64,000 nucleotides of DNA. It comes from JACMLC01 sp963817025. Its GTDB lineage: Bacteria; Acidobacteriota; Blastocatellia; Pyrinomonadales; Pyrinomonadaceae. The stretch is from assembly GCA_963817025.1 (NCBI GenBank), contig CAWFML010000004.1, positions 1,116,001-1,180,000 of the forward strand, given 5' to 3'. Position 1 is the first letter of the stretch. The number at the start of each line of letters is the position of its first letter. Both the position numbers and the translations under genes were made by a program. Positions 24,714 to 33,423 of the stretch are shown piece after piece. The notes below the pieces were generated by a model that saw nothing but the letters and a program-made list of their open reading frames with translations, was not told the origin of the DNA and did no database searches.

Positions 24714-25034
24714 ATGGCGACATCCCGCATTGAGGCATTCAGACAAATGCTTGAGAGCGATCCCGAAAATGCGCTGGTGCGCTTCGGGCTGGCGAACGAA
24801 TATTTGAAGGCAGAGCGTTATGAGGAAGCGATTGACGCGCTCAATAATTACCTGCAACGTGCGGATGACGAGGGCGCGGCCTTCGGGATGCTCGCGCGTG
24901 CGTATGAAAAGGTAGGGATGCGCGATGAGGCCCGCGAGTCGCTCCGGCGCGGCATCGAGGCGGCCAACAAGCACCACCATCCTTCTATGGCGCAGGAATA
25001 TCAGGAGACTCTTGAGGCTGAGGACGCAGATTAG
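24714..25034 (+). CDS. Small tetratricopeptide-repeat protein
   Basis: 106 residues with three helical-pair repeats: ENALVRFGLANEYLKAERYE, EGAAFGMLARAYEKVGMRDE and a weaker third. It is probably cytosolic, as no signal peptide is seen. It lies 20 bp after the PIN-domain gene in the same direction. It is likely a protein-binding adaptor; the partner is unknown. Confidence 0.85.
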   Translation: MATSRIEAFRQMLESDPENALVRFGLANEYLKAERYEEAIDALNNYLQRADDEGAAFGMLARAYEKVGMRDEARESLRRGIEAANKHHHPSMAQEYQETLEAEDAD

Positions 25035-25060
25035 CAGCGATTTCAAAGAGCACTTATTTT

Positions 25061-25294
25061 ATGGCTGATGAAGAGATGCAAAGTAGCATGGAAGAGTTAA
25101 TCTTCCTCGTCGCGGAAGCCCCTGAAGGTGGATTAACCGCACGCGCTTTGGGCTTTTCGATTTTCACGGAGGCTGGCGATTTGAAAAGCTTGCGCGAGCA
25201 GGTGCGTGATGCTGTGCGTTGCCACTTCGAGGAAGGGCAAGGCCCGCGTGTGCTTCGTCTTCACTTTGTACGTGAAGAAGTGTTTGCCGCATGA
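25061..25294 (+). CDS. HicB-like antitoxin
   Basis: 77 residues with the HicB partial RNase-H-like pattern: EELIFLVAEAPEGGLTARAL, GFSIFTEAGDLKSLREQVRD, VLRLHFVREEVF. Genes of exactly this type are often misnamed '2-oxoisovalerate dehydrogenase', perhaps because they can lie next to the true E1 gene, as here. Its stop codon overlaps the start of the HicA remnant (ATGA). No DNA-binding domain is present. Confidence 0.8.
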   Translation: MADEEMQSSMEELIFLVAEAPEGGLTARALGFSIFTEAGDLKSLREQVRDAVRCHFEEGQGPRVLRLHFVREEVFAA

Positions 25295-25523
25295 AGCTCC
25301 CGCGCGATATTTCAGGTGACGAGCTTGCTAAGTCACTTGAATCTCTCGGCTATCAAGTGACACGACAGACGGGCAGCCACATGCGCTTGACAACGACAGA
25401 GGGCGGCGAGCATCACGTCACGACCCTTTGCGCATTGGCACTTTCGCAGGAATTCTGGATGATGTGGCGGCGCACTTTGAAATCAGTCGAGCCGAATTAT
25501 TAGCAAGGATCAAGGTCAATTAG
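25291..25523 (+). pseudogene. HicA-like mRNA interferase, frameshifted by a small deletion
   Basis: The first 44 codons are a good HicA start: MKLPRDISGDELAKSLESLG, then TRQTGSHMRL with the catalytic His. After GGEHHVT the expected I-P-x-H is missing and the annotated frame continues in unrelated residues to 25503. In the next frame the family text resumes at once (DPLRIGTFAGILDDVAAHF) and runs to a stop codon at 25521-25523. A deletion of about 13 bases between CACG repeats near 25416 explains this. The toxin fold lacks its last strand and helix, so it is probably inactive, leaving the antitoxin alone. Confidence 0.82.
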
Positions 25524-25558
25524 CAGACGCATTTTAACACTGTAGGAGATGAGACGAG

Positions 25559-27676
25559 ATGGCGACCGAGATAAAAGCGCGCGAGTATCAGGGTCTGGAC
25601 AAAGAGCAGATGATCTCCATCTTTCGCACGATGTATTTGTCGCGGCGGATTGACGACAAGGAGATTCAACTCAAGAACCAGAACAAAATCTTTTTTCAGA
25701 TTAGCGGCGCGGGGCACGAAGCAGTGCTGGTCGCTGCCGCGATGGCTTTGAAGCCCGCTTACGATTGGTTTTATCCATACTATCGTGACCGCGCGCTCTG
25801 TTTGCAGCTCGGCATGACGCCGCTCGAACAGCTTCTCTCAGCCGTCGGCGCGGAAGCAGACCCGAACTCGCATGGCCGCCAGATGCCTTCGCACTGGGGA
25901 CATAAAAAGCTCAACATCGTCTCGCAGTCTTCGCCGACGGGCACGCAGTTTTTGCAGTCCGTCGGTTGCGCCGAAGCGAGTTATCGCGGCGGGCTGCTCG
26001 ATGAGATCAAAGATAAAGTGACCGGCTTTAAGGGCGACGAAGTTATCTATTGTTCTTCGGGCGACGGCACGACGAGCGAGGGCGAGTTCTGGGAAGCCAT
26101 GAACACGGCCTGTAACTTAAAACTCCCGGTCATCTTTTTGATCGAAGATAACGGCTATGCCATCAGCGTTCCCGTCGAGGTGCAGACGGCTGGCGGCGAT
26201 GTCTCAAAACTCGTCGAAGGATTTCCGAATCTCTACATACAGAGATGCGACGGGACAGACCCCGTGGAATCCTTCGAGACTATGCAGCGCGCCGTCGAGC
26301 ATTGCCGCGCGCGAAAGGGCGCGGCTCTGGTTCACGCGAAGGTGATTCGCCCCTATTCGCATTCGCTCTCCGATGATGAAAAGCTTTATCGCCCGGATGA
26401 AGAAAGAACTTCGGATGCCGAGCGCGATCCGATCAAGCGTTTCGGCGCGCTGCTCATCGAAGAAGGCTTTGCGACGCAGGACGAGTTGCAGCAGATCAAA
26501 GACGCTGTTGATAAAGAAGTGAATGAAGCGGCTGACCTTGCGCTCGCCAGCCCGCAGCCTGCGAAAGAGACTGCGACCGATTTCGTCTATTCGCCGGACG
26601 TGGACCCGACTTCCAAAGAGTTTGACACGGAAGAAGGCGCACAGCTTTCAGGCAATGCGGGCACGATGGTTGACCTCATCAATCGCTGCTTGCATGAAGA
26701 GATGGCGCGCGACACGCGCATCGTCGTCTTCGGCGAAGACGTGGCCGACTGCTCGCGCGAAGAGAATCTGGAAAAGGTCAAGGGCAAGGGCGGCGTCTTT
26801 AAGGTGACGGCGAATCTGCAACGCAAGTTTGGAGCGGCGCGCGTCTTCAACTCGCCCCTGGCGGAAGCCAACATCGTCGGGCGAGCTATCGGGATGGCGA
26901 CGCGCGGCTTAAAGCCTGTAGTCGAGATTCAGTTCTTCGATTACATCTGGCCCGCGTATCATCAAATCAGAAACGAGCTGGCGTTGATGCGCTGGCGTTC
27001 CGCGAATGACTTCAAAGCTCCGGTCGTGATGCGCGTGCCCGTCGGCGGATATTTAAAGGGCGGCGCGGTCTATCACTCGCAAAGCGGCTCGACCATTTTC
27101 ACGCACACGCCGGGACTGCGTGTCGTATATCCTGCGACCGCGCTCGATGCCAATGGACTCCTTCGCACGGCGATTCGCTCGGACGACCCTGTGCTGTTCC
27201 TTGAGCACAAGCATCTCTATCGTCAGGCTTACAACAAATCGCAGTACCCGCCGGACGGATTTATGATTCCCTTCGGCAAGGCGAAGACCGTGCGAGAGGG
27301 CACAGACCTTTCGATTATCACTTTCGGCGCGCTCGTCAACCGCTCGCTCACTGCGGCCAAGCAGGCAGAGCAGCAGGGCATCAATGTCGAAGTGGTAGAC
27401 CTGCGCACGCTTGCGCCTTACGATTGGAAGGCGATCACTGCGACGGTGAAGAAGACCAACAGGGTCATCTTCGCGCATGAAGACTCTCTCTCCTTCGGCT
27501 ACGGCGCAGAGATCGCGGCGCGCATCTCTGACGAGTTGTTCGAGTATCTGGACGCGCCCGTGCGCCGCGTCGCAGCCCTCGATACATTTGTCGGCTATGC
27601 CCCGCAACTCGAAGAAGCTATCCTGCCGCAGGTCGAAGACGTGGTGCGTGCGATTACAGAGCTTTACGCTTACTAA
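25559..27676 (+). CDS. Fused E1 alpha/beta of branched-chain 2-oxoacid dehydrogenase
   Basis: 705 residues. Residues about 1-330 form the E1 alpha part with the thiamine-diphosphate motif SSGDGTTSEGEFWEAMN running to IEDNGYAI. Residues about 360-705 form the E1 beta part (VFGEDVADCSREENLEKVKG, FNSPLAEANIVGRAIGMA, VGYAPQLEEAILPQ). In many bacteria these are two genes; the fused form is known. The preference for branched-chain rather than pyruvate substrates is inferred from alpha-part motifs such as QMPSHWGHKKLNIVSQSSP. E2 and E3 genes are not in the window. ATG 25559 follows taggagatgagacgag. A compact CGCAAAGG hairpin follows the stop codon at once. Confidence 0.92.
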   Translation: MATEIKAREYQGLDKEQMISIFRTMYLSRRIDDKEIQLKNQNKIFFQISGAGHEAVLVAAAMALKPAYDWFYPYYRDRALCLQLGMTPLEQLLSAVGAEADPNSHGRQMPSHWGHKKLNIVSQSSPTGTQFLQSVGCAEASYRGGLLDEIKDKVTGFKGDEVIYCSSGDGTTSEGEFWEAMNTACNLKLPVIFLIEDNGYAISVPVEVQTAGGDVSKLVEGFPNLYIQRCDGTDPVESFETMQRAVEHCRARKGAALVHAKVIRPYSHSLSDDEKLYRPDEERTSDAERDPIKRFGALLIEEGFATQDELQQIKDAVDKEVNEAADLALASPQPAKETATDFVYSPDVDPTSKEFDTEEGAQLSGNAGTMVDLINRCLHEEMARDTRIVVFGEDVADCSREENLEKVKGKGGVFKVTANLQRKFGAARVFNSPLAEANIVGRAIGMATRGLKPVVEIQFFDYIWPAYHQIRNELALMRWRSANDFKAPVVMRVPVGGYLKGGAVYHSQSGSTIFTHTPGLRVVYPATALDANGLLRTAIRSDDPVLFLEHKHLYRQAYNKSQYPPDGFMIPFGKAKTVREGTDLSIITFGALVNRSLTAAKQAEQQGINVEVVDLRTLAPYDWKAITATVKKTNRVIFAHEDSLSFGYGAEIAARISDELFEYLDAPVRRVAALDTFVGYAPQLEEAILPQVEDVVRAITELYAY

Positions 27677-27680
27677 AAAC

Positions 27681-27744
27681 AAGTTTCCCGCAAAGGCGCA
27701 AAAGCAAACAATTAAGTTCTTCTTTGCGCCTTTGCGGGAAACTT
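27681..27744. terminator. Compact CGCAAAGG hairpin directly after the E1 gene
   Basis: aagtttcccgcaaaggcgca and ctttgcgcctttgcgggaaa form a long near-perfect stem with only about 18 bases of loop, followed by ctttcttct. It begins 5 bases after the stop codon and is the tightest hairpin of this repeat family in the window, consistent with a terminator role. Confidence 0.75.
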
Positions 27745-27944
27745 TCTTCTGAAAACTTGCCGTACACACATGTATCGTAACATTGCGCCCGACCTATTAA
27801 CCCACCCTTCCAACTTTAGCAATTAAAGCACTTAGCCTTCGCCATTAATGGCATCGCTTTTGCCACTCTGTTTACAGTACACCCTAAAAAATCTCTCCCT
27901 AATCGAACGGATCAGTTATTAATTCTTAGGAGGAGAATTAAGTC

Positions 27945-28874
27945 ATGAGTAAACGTATGCTTCAATTAGCGGGAGCGGTCATGCTCTCGCTCTTAACAGG
28001 CTTGGCAGCGGTGGCGCAGGAGACTAGGACGACTGCGGTGCAGAACACGGATGGCACATGGAGTGTCATAGAGTATCCGGTGGACAAAGAAGTGATCGTC
28101 AATCTGACGCCGACAAGTTTAACTCCGGGCGCGGTCGGCACAGCCAGAATCAAGCGCATGGCAGATCACACGATGATTAATCTTGATCTCAAAGGCGTGA
28201 CGGGCGATGTGACCAATTTTAATCTTTATGCGGTGGACCAGACGGGCAAGACCACGCTGCTCGGCCCTGTGAATATCACCGACGGCACGGCGACTATCAG
28301 CACCATGACGCCGCTCAACCGATTCATGCTCGTGCTCTCACCTGAGTCTAACCTGATGACTATTGCGCCTGAGACCAGAGTAGTCTTTAGAAGCGCAGTC
28401 CCTGAAGGCTTCGCAGTGGTGCCGCTCGGCAGTAGTGGCGAGCGTGACGGGGCGGCTGTCGGCGAGCGCGTCTCAGCCGTTTCGACGCCGGGCGTGACAT
28501 CTGCTTACAGCGCGCCGCTCTTAGGCATTCCGAGTTTTCGTCGCGGCACGGATACGGAGATGAAGATTAACTTCACAGGCGCGTTAACAGGCTCCAGAGC
28601 TAATGTCTATCTTGAGCCGCGCAAGGATGGTCCAACGACTATCAAGATGCGCTTTCATGAATTGAAGGATGCGCCCGCCGGTCAGGTATATGTCGTGTGG
28701 GCCGTCTCGCCTGATAACAAGTTTCAGCGTCTGGGCCAGGTCGTCAACACGGGCCAACGCAATGAAGCGCAGGTTCAATCTGAAACTCAATTCATGGATT
28801 TCGGTCTCTTCGTGACGATGGAGGACGAGTCCACTTCGCCGCACGGAACCATCGTGGGCACTGTTAACAAGTAA
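27945..28874 (+). CDS. Secreted protein with RskA-like C-terminal region
   Basis: 309 residues with a signal peptide cleaved near AAVAQE. Two beta-rich halves follow; the second (GQVYVVWAVSPDNKFQRLGQ, then FGLFVTMEDESTSPHGTIVG) resembles the C-terminal domain of anti-sigma factors of the RskA group, and the first half looks like a diverged copy of the same fold. No zinc-binding or membrane anchor is present, so it is not itself an anti-sigma factor. The start is set by a strong aggaggag site. A terminator follows. Confidence 0.78.
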   Translation: MSKRMLQLAGAVMLSLLTGLAAVAQETRTTAVQNTDGTWSVIEYPVDKEVIVNLTPTSLTPGAVGTARIKRMADHTMINLDLKGVTGDVTNFNLYAVDQTGKTTLLGPVNITDGTATISTMTPLNRFMLVLSPESNLMTIAPETRVVFRSAVPEGFAVVPLGSSGERDGAAVGERVSAVSTPGVTSAYSAPLLGIPSFRRGTDTEMKINFTGALTGSRANVYLEPRKDGPTTIKMRFHELKDAPAGQVYVVWAVSPDNKFQRLGQVVNTGQRNEAQVQSETQFMDFGLFVTMEDESTSPHGTIVGTVNK

Positions 28875-28936
28875 CATCAGACACAGGTGAGCCAGCAGCT
28901 TCGTCTGTCAACCGGAGGAGGCAACGCGCTGGCCGT

Positions 28937-28971
28937 GCAAAGAGGCCATCCATCGCGGGTGGCCTCTTTGC
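28937..28971 (+). terminator. Intrinsic terminator
   Basis: gcaaagaggcca and tggcctctttgc form a 12-bp perfect stem around an 11-base loop, 62 bases after the secreted-protein gene; ttgagg follows. Confidence 0.8.
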
Positions 28972-29014
28972 TTGAGGCGAAGTCAGGACGCGGATTCAAG
29001 ACCTCTGATTTTCT

Positions 29015-29224
29015 GGTAGTGGGTCAACTTGAAGTTGATGATTCGTTAATCATGAATTGAGTGCGGAAGAGAGGAAGATTTTCCTGCAAAGGCGCTGGTG
29101 GCGCGAAAGAGAAGAACGCAAAGGTTTGAACGCTATTCGCTCCTTGCGAGCTTTTCTTTGCGCCGCCAGCGCCTTTGCGCGAACAGTTCGTGTTCTTCTC
29201 TCTCTTTGAACTTGACCCGCTACC
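29015..29224. mobile_element. 210-bp MITE-like element with 8-bp target duplication
   Basis: Terminal inverted repeats GGTAGTGGGTCAA (29015-29027) and TTGACCCGCTACC (29212-29224) match at 12 of 13 bases. The flanks are a perfect direct repeat, GATTTTCT, at 29007-29014 and 29225-29232. The interior is a CGCAAAGG-type hairpin (gcaaaggcgctggtggcgcg against cgccgccagcgcctttgcg). There is no open frame for a transposase, so it would have moved in trans. The subterminal stretch gttgatgattcgttaatc recurs, inverted, at the right end of the element at 38775-38973. Confidence 0.85.
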
Positions 29225-29446
29225 GATTTTCTATCCCTAATCCGAAATCCGCCTTCCGCAATTTTCCCCAAACACCTTGCCTTCCAAGCCCGTTTAAGTG
29301 ATATATTAATGCTGCCGCTGCACGAGGCGGCGAAGAGCCTGAGAAGCCACGTTGAATACCCCGAATCAACGACGGCTCAAGAATTGAACTGAACCTTCCC
29401 GGAGTCGGGTTAGCATCCAGCGCCCGCCGCAAACAGTTTTAAAGCC

Positions 29447-30607
29447 ATGAAGAAACGCCAATCCCCCCTTTGGCTGACGCTTTTCCTTTTTGCCGCTATC
29501 CACGGAGCAGCGAGCGTCCGCGCACAGCAATCACAGGAATCTCTCCCCGAACTCATACGCCGCGTTAAGCCCGCAGTCGTCAGCGTTATCACTTACGACG
29601 CGAAAGGCGAAACGAAGATGACCGGCACGGGCTTCTTCATACGCCCCGGCGAGGTCGTCACAAACCTGCACGTCATAGACGGCGCGAGCCGCGTCGAGAT
29701 ACGCACCTTCGACGGCAAGGGCAAAACGTACGTTGCGCGCGGCGTCGCGGCCATTGATGAAGAGGGCGACCTTGCGCTCCTCAGCATCGAGATGCCTGAG
29801 ACGCGTGCGCGCACTCTCTACATGTCGGGGCTGGTTCCGGACGAGGGCGAAAAGATTTTCGTCATCGGCAATCCGCTCAGGCTCGAAGGCTCTGTCTCGG
29901 ACGGCATCGTGGCGGCTGTGCGCGAAGTTCCAAACCTCGGAAAAATTATTCAGATCACCGCGCCCATCTCGCACGGCAACAGCGGTAGCCCGGTCTTTAA
30001 CATGAAGGGCGAAGTGGTCGGCGTCGTAACCATCAAGGTGACGAACGGGCAGAACATCAGCCTCGCGCTCGGCGCGCAGCGCGTCACGGAACTGAGGCCC
30101 GGCAAGCTCATGACTTTCACGGAGTTGGCGGCGAGGAGCAAAGACAATCAGAAGGCGGAAGCTCTTTCGGAGTGGTGGTATCGCAACGGCTTAAACTCTC
30201 TCTGGCTGGGAAACTACGAGAGCGCGCTCAGCTATTTCGAGAACGCCGTGGACAAGAATCCCAATCGCGCGGAAGCATGGATTCAGGTCGGATACTGCAA
30301 AGTCAAACAGGGCAACAGCCGCGAGGCCATCAAAGCCTACCAGCAGGCCATCCGCCTCAGACCGAATTCTTACGAGGCATATAACAAGCTTGGCGATGCC
30401 TACTACTACGCCGGAAGTTTTTATGAAGCCATAGGAGCTTACAAGCAGGCCGCGCGCCTGCGTCCCGAACTCGGCGAAGCCTACTACAACCTCGGCCTTG
30501 CGTATCTGGAAGTGGACGACCGCGCCTCAGCGATAGAGCAGGGGCGCATCCTTCAGCCGATTGATAAAACTCTACACCAAAAGCTGCTGGGTGAGATTCA
30601 GAGATAA
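29447..30607 (+). CDS. Exported trypsin-like protease fused to TPR repeats
   Basis: 386 residues with a signal peptide cleaved near VRAQQ. Residues about 30-220 are a DegP/HtrA-type protease domain with triad His in VVTNLHVIDG, Asp in EEGDLALLSI and Ser in HGNSGSPVFN. Instead of PDZ domains it carries three TPR units from about 245 to 360 (WYRNGLNSLWLGNYESAL, AEAWIQVGYCKVKQGNSREA, YEAYNKLGDAYYYAGSF). All catalytic residues are present. It probably acts in the periplasm on partners chosen by the TPR part. Confidence 0.9.
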   Translation: MKKRQSPLWLTLFLFAAIHGAASVRAQQSQESLPELIRRVKPAVVSVITYDAKGETKMTGTGFFIRPGEVVTNLHVIDGASRVEIRTFDGKGKTYVARGVAAIDEEGDLALLSIEMPETRARTLYMSGLVPDEGEKIFVIGNPLRLEGSVSDGIVAAVREVPNLGKIIQITAPISHGNSGSPVFNMKGEVVGVVTIKVTNGQNISLALGAQRVTELRPGKLMTFTELAARSKDNQKAEALSEWWYRNGLNSLWLGNYESALSYFENAVDKNPNRAEAWIQVGYCKVKQGNSREAIKAYQQAIRLRPNSYEAYNKLGDAYYYAGSFYEAIGAYKQAARLRPELGEAYYNLGLAYLEVDDRASAIEQGRILQPIDKTLHQKLLGEIQR

Positions 30608-30711
30608 AAAGAATCAGGGTAAAAAGGCTCATCGAGAAAAGCTGAAGAAGACTTCGTCCCCAAATCTTCAAACGGCTTTCTTTGGCTGACCTCTTTACCC
30701 TGAAGACTAAG

Positions 30712-30849
30712 AGCAAGGATGAAGGCGGAAGGATGAAAGCGCGGCTCTTAAACGTTATTTATGAATGATGAAAAGAGTGCTCTTCGAGATGACTGCTCAT
30801 CTTTGAATAGCATGCCTTTCACCCCTCCGCCTTCATCCTTCCGCCTTGC
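30712..30849. repeat. GGATGAAGGCGGAAGG repeat, copy 1
   Basis: The left end gcaaggatgaaggcggaagg and the right end cttcatccttccgccttgc are inverted copies. The interior (ggctcttaaacg, gatgactgctcatctttgaa) reappears in reverse orientation at 41524-41726. The right end lies 4 bases from the stop codon of the minus-strand DUF4097 gene. Confidence 0.88.
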
Positions 30850-30852
30850 TTT

Positions 30853-31647
30853 TCAATTGCTCATTAAACTGACATCGCCGGAAGCGGTCGAGATGCGTAT
30901 CGTGCGCGAGCCGCTGCCGAGCCGACCGTGCGCCTGACTGCCGGGGCCGTGACGCTGCTCTTTCACCTCAATCGGGAAATCGGTTTTGATGTCGCCCGTC
31001 GCGGTCGTCATGGAGATGTCCGCGTCAATGTTTGAAGGCAGCTTGACATGCACATCGCCGCTCGCCGAAGAGAACTTCATATTGTCTGTGCCTTCGAGCC
31101 GCGCAATCTCGACTTCGACATTGCCGCTCGCGCTCTGCGCGCTGACCTCTCCGACCACATTGACCACCCTCATCTCGCCGCTCGCGGTCGAAGCATTGAT
31201 GCGCCCGTTGACATTCTGGACCAGCACATCGCCGCTCGCCGTGCTGACGCTGACCTGACCGCGCACGCCCGTCACTTCTATGTCGCCGCTCGCGGTGGAA
31301 ATCTTGTTGATCTCGAAAGTCATGGAGCGCGGGACGCGAACTTCAAAGCGCACGCTCGCATCGCAATTGCAGGGCGAAGGATACCGCACGCCGACATCCA
31401 CGCGATTTTCAGAGCTGCGGTCTTCGACCTCAACCATCTCTCTGTCGCGGCCCTCACGAAGTCCGTTGACGACCACTGCATCGCCGTCATAGCCGGTGAT
31501 AATAATGTCGCCCGAAACATTTTTAATGCTGATTGACGCGCCCGCAGCAACTTTGTATGACTGCTGAAAATCCTGCGCTTGAGCGGACGAGAGCACGAGC
31601 AGCACTCCACACACTGCTAGAGCCAGCCGGCACGATACACTTTTCAT
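30853..31647 (-). CDS. DUF4097-type secreted beta-repeat protein
   Basis: 264 residues with a signal peptide (LALAVCGVLLVLSSAQAQ). The mature part is a right-handed array of short strands built on SASGDVxV-type turns: ISTASGDIEVTGVRG, STASGDVLVQNVNG, STASGEMRVVNVVG, SASGNVEVEIARL, SASGDVHVKL, TATGDIKTDF, STASGDVSL. This is the DUF4097/'adhesin-like' pattern. Seven Ser/Thr-Ala-Ser-Gly turns are visible. The function of the family is not settled; it is extracytoplasmic. Confidence 0.9.
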   Translation of the reverse strand: MKSVSCRLALAVCGVLLVLSSAQAQDFQQSYKVAAGASISIKNVSGDIIITGYDGDAVVVNGLREGRDREMVEVEDRSSENRVDVGVRYPSPCNCDASVRFEVRVPRSMTFEINKISTASGDIEVTGVRGQVSVSTASGDVLVQNVNGRINASTASGEMRVVNVVGEVSAQSASGNVEVEIARLEGTDNMKFSSASGDVHVKLPSNIDADISMTTATGDIKTDFPIEVKEQRHGPGSQAHGRLGSGSRTIRISTASGDVSLMSN

Positions 31648-31808
31648 TTTGATGCTCCTCTATAAATAATATCGAAAGCGAATTAGCTTTAAGGACAATT
31701 ACCGTTCTTAACCCTTACAAAATGAGAACACCGCGCGGAAAAGATTCGTGGCAAAAATTTTCGCGGGCAGGTTTATTTTGAAAGTGGATTCAGGATCGAC
31801 GAATAAAA

Positions 31809-31925
31809 GTTTCCCGCAAAGGCGCTGGTGGCGCAAAGAAGAAGCGCGCGAAGGTGTTGAGCTGTTATTTAGCTTCAATGATTTCTCGGCGTCTTTTCTT
31901 TGCGCCACCAGCGCCTTTGCGGGAG
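31809..31925. repeat. CGCAAAGG-family repeat, gcgctggtggcgc subtype
   Basis: The left arm ttcccgcaaaggcgctggtg and the right arm caccagcgcctttgcgggag, with an AT-rich loop. It has the same 'ctggtgg' insert as the copies at 29.1 and 49.0 kb. No terminal GGTAGTGGGTC is found here. It lies in the 370-base gap upstream of the DUF4097 gene. Confidence 0.85.
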
Positions 31926-32017
31926 ATTCTTCTTCTCTCTTCAGCACATAGAAAAAAGCACAGAGTTTTTAGTCATTCTCTGTGCTCTTTCCTATGCGTT
32001 AGTTGTGGACAGGCGTT

Positions 32018-33418
32018 CTACAACATGAACCCGAGGTTTGAGGTCGGGAAGCGATTGATAAACGGAAAGACGAGCGGGATGTCCGACGCCTGTACGCCGT
32101 ACCATGACGCGAGCGTCGCCGCGAACATTTCCACCGAAGTCGTCGGAATAAACCGGCCTCTGGTTTCCGCATCATCCGGGCCGCCGTTAACCAGCGTCGG
32201 GAAGACCGTGCCGTTCGGGCCGGGCATGCCGTAAAAGTCGCCGCCGCGCACCCCGCCGCCAACCACAAGCGCATGGCTGCCCCACGCGTGGTCTGAGCCT
32301 GAGCCTGCACCTGTGCCAGCGGGGTTCAGGGTGCGGCTAAAGTCGGACAAGGTAAAGGTCGTCACCTGATTGGCGATGCCCTGCGCGACCGTCTCGTCAT
32401 AAAAGGCTTTGATGGCCTGACTGACCTGCGTCCATAAGGCTGCATGACGGGTAAGCTGTGTCGTGTGCGTGTCAAACCCTGTCAGTTGGAGATAGAAAAT
32501 CTGGCGGCTCATGTTGAGCTGCGTGCGGAATTTCATTACCTTGGCGACCTGTCTGAGCTGGTTGCCGAGAGTGGTATTGGGAAAGACTGCCGTCAGAACC
32601 GGGTCTGTGCTCAACTCGTCGCTGGCCGCGATGGCCTGCGCCGTCAGGTCGCTGGCCGCCCTGACGAGAGTCGAGCTTAAATCCATTCCTCGAATCTGCT
32701 TCATGCTCTCTTTGCGGGCGGCGTCATCCGAGGCGGCTGTGAAGCCGTTGAGCGTCAACACCAGATTGAGCGGAGTCGGCGCTGGCGCAACTACGAGCGG
32801 CGCTGTATCCGCGCCTGCCGTAAAAAGCGAAGTGCCCGCGATAGAGGTGATGGCTGGAATCGCCGAGCCGGGATTCTGACCGATGGTGCGGTCTGCCATG
32901 CGCCCGCCCCATCCGGTCGTCGCCACATACGAGGAGATGGCCGAACGATGCTGTCTCGTTTGATCCGAATGCGAGAAAAGCTGTGTCGGTCGCGGCGCGC
33001 CGCTCTGATACTCTGATTTCGTCAACGGCTGCGTGAGCGTGCCGACGTTGCACACGATGCCCATCTTCTGCTGATCCCAGAGCGTTTTTAGTTCCGTCAT
33101 GCTCGGATGCAGGCCGAAATCGAGTCCGATGCTCGGCGGCGTAATCGGCAGCAGGCTGGCGCGCGGAATGGTTGGCCCTGACGCGCCGTTGCGCTGTGTG
33201 AAATACTGGTCATAGCCAGCAGTGTAATTCGGGATGACGGTGTTGTTGCCGTCATTGCCGCCGTCCAGAAAGATGCACACCAGCGCCTTGTAACCGCCAC
33301 CATCGTCCTGTGCGAATGCATCCACGAGACCGAAATGGTTGATAGTGGTGGCAAGGGCCGTCATGCTCAAAGCGGCGCATCCAGACCTGCGCAGAAAGTC
33401 TCTTCTTGATTGTGACAT
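32018..33418 (-). CDS. DUF1501 protein with Tat signal
   Basis: 466 residues. The twin-arginine signal SRRDFLRRSG is at residues 4-13, followed by a hydrophobic stretch (AALSMTALATTI). The mature region has ALVCIFLDGGNDGNNTVIP near the start and SDFSRTLNPAGTGAGSGSDH with HAWGSHALVVGGGV towards the end, matching DUF1501 (alkaline-phosphatase-like fold, sulfatase relatives). Its gene starts 5 bases after the DUF1800 stop codon. The two families are almost always paired, and their joint role is unknown. Confidence 0.92.
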   Translation of the reverse strand: MSQSRRDFLRRSGCAALSMTALATTINHFGLVDAFAQDDGGGYKALVCIFLDGGNDGNNTVIPNYTAGYDQYFTQRNGASGPTIPRASLLPITPPSIGLDFGLHPSMTELKTLWDQQKMGIVCNVGTLTQPLTKSEYQSGAPRPTQLFSHSDQTRQHRSAISSYVATTGWGGRMADRTIGQNPGSAIPAITSIAGTSLFTAGADTAPLVVAPAPTPLNLVLTLNGFTAASDDAARKESMKQIRGMDLSSTLVRAASDLTAQAIAASDELSTDPVLTAVFPNTTLGNQLRQVAKVMKFRTQLNMSRQIFYLQLTGFDTHTTQLTRHAALWTQVSQAIKAFYDETVAQGIANQVTTFTLSDFSRTLNPAGTGAGSGSDHAWGSHALVVGGGVRGGDFYGMPGPNGTVFPTLVNGGPDDAETRGRFIPTTSVEMFAATLASWYGVQASDIPLVFPFINRFPTSNLGFML

Positions 33419-33423
33419 AGCTT

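Noticed and set aside
25061..25294. Naming this small gene as a 2-oxoisovalerate dehydrogenase subunit
   Set aside because: The 77-residue protein has the HicB-like pattern and overlaps a HicA-like remnant. The true E1 gene is the separate 705-residue fusion downstream.
31809..31925. Full MITE-like element with GGTAGTGGGTCAA ends
   Set aside because: Only the CGCAAAGG hairpin core is present. The flanks lack the terminal repeat on both sides.
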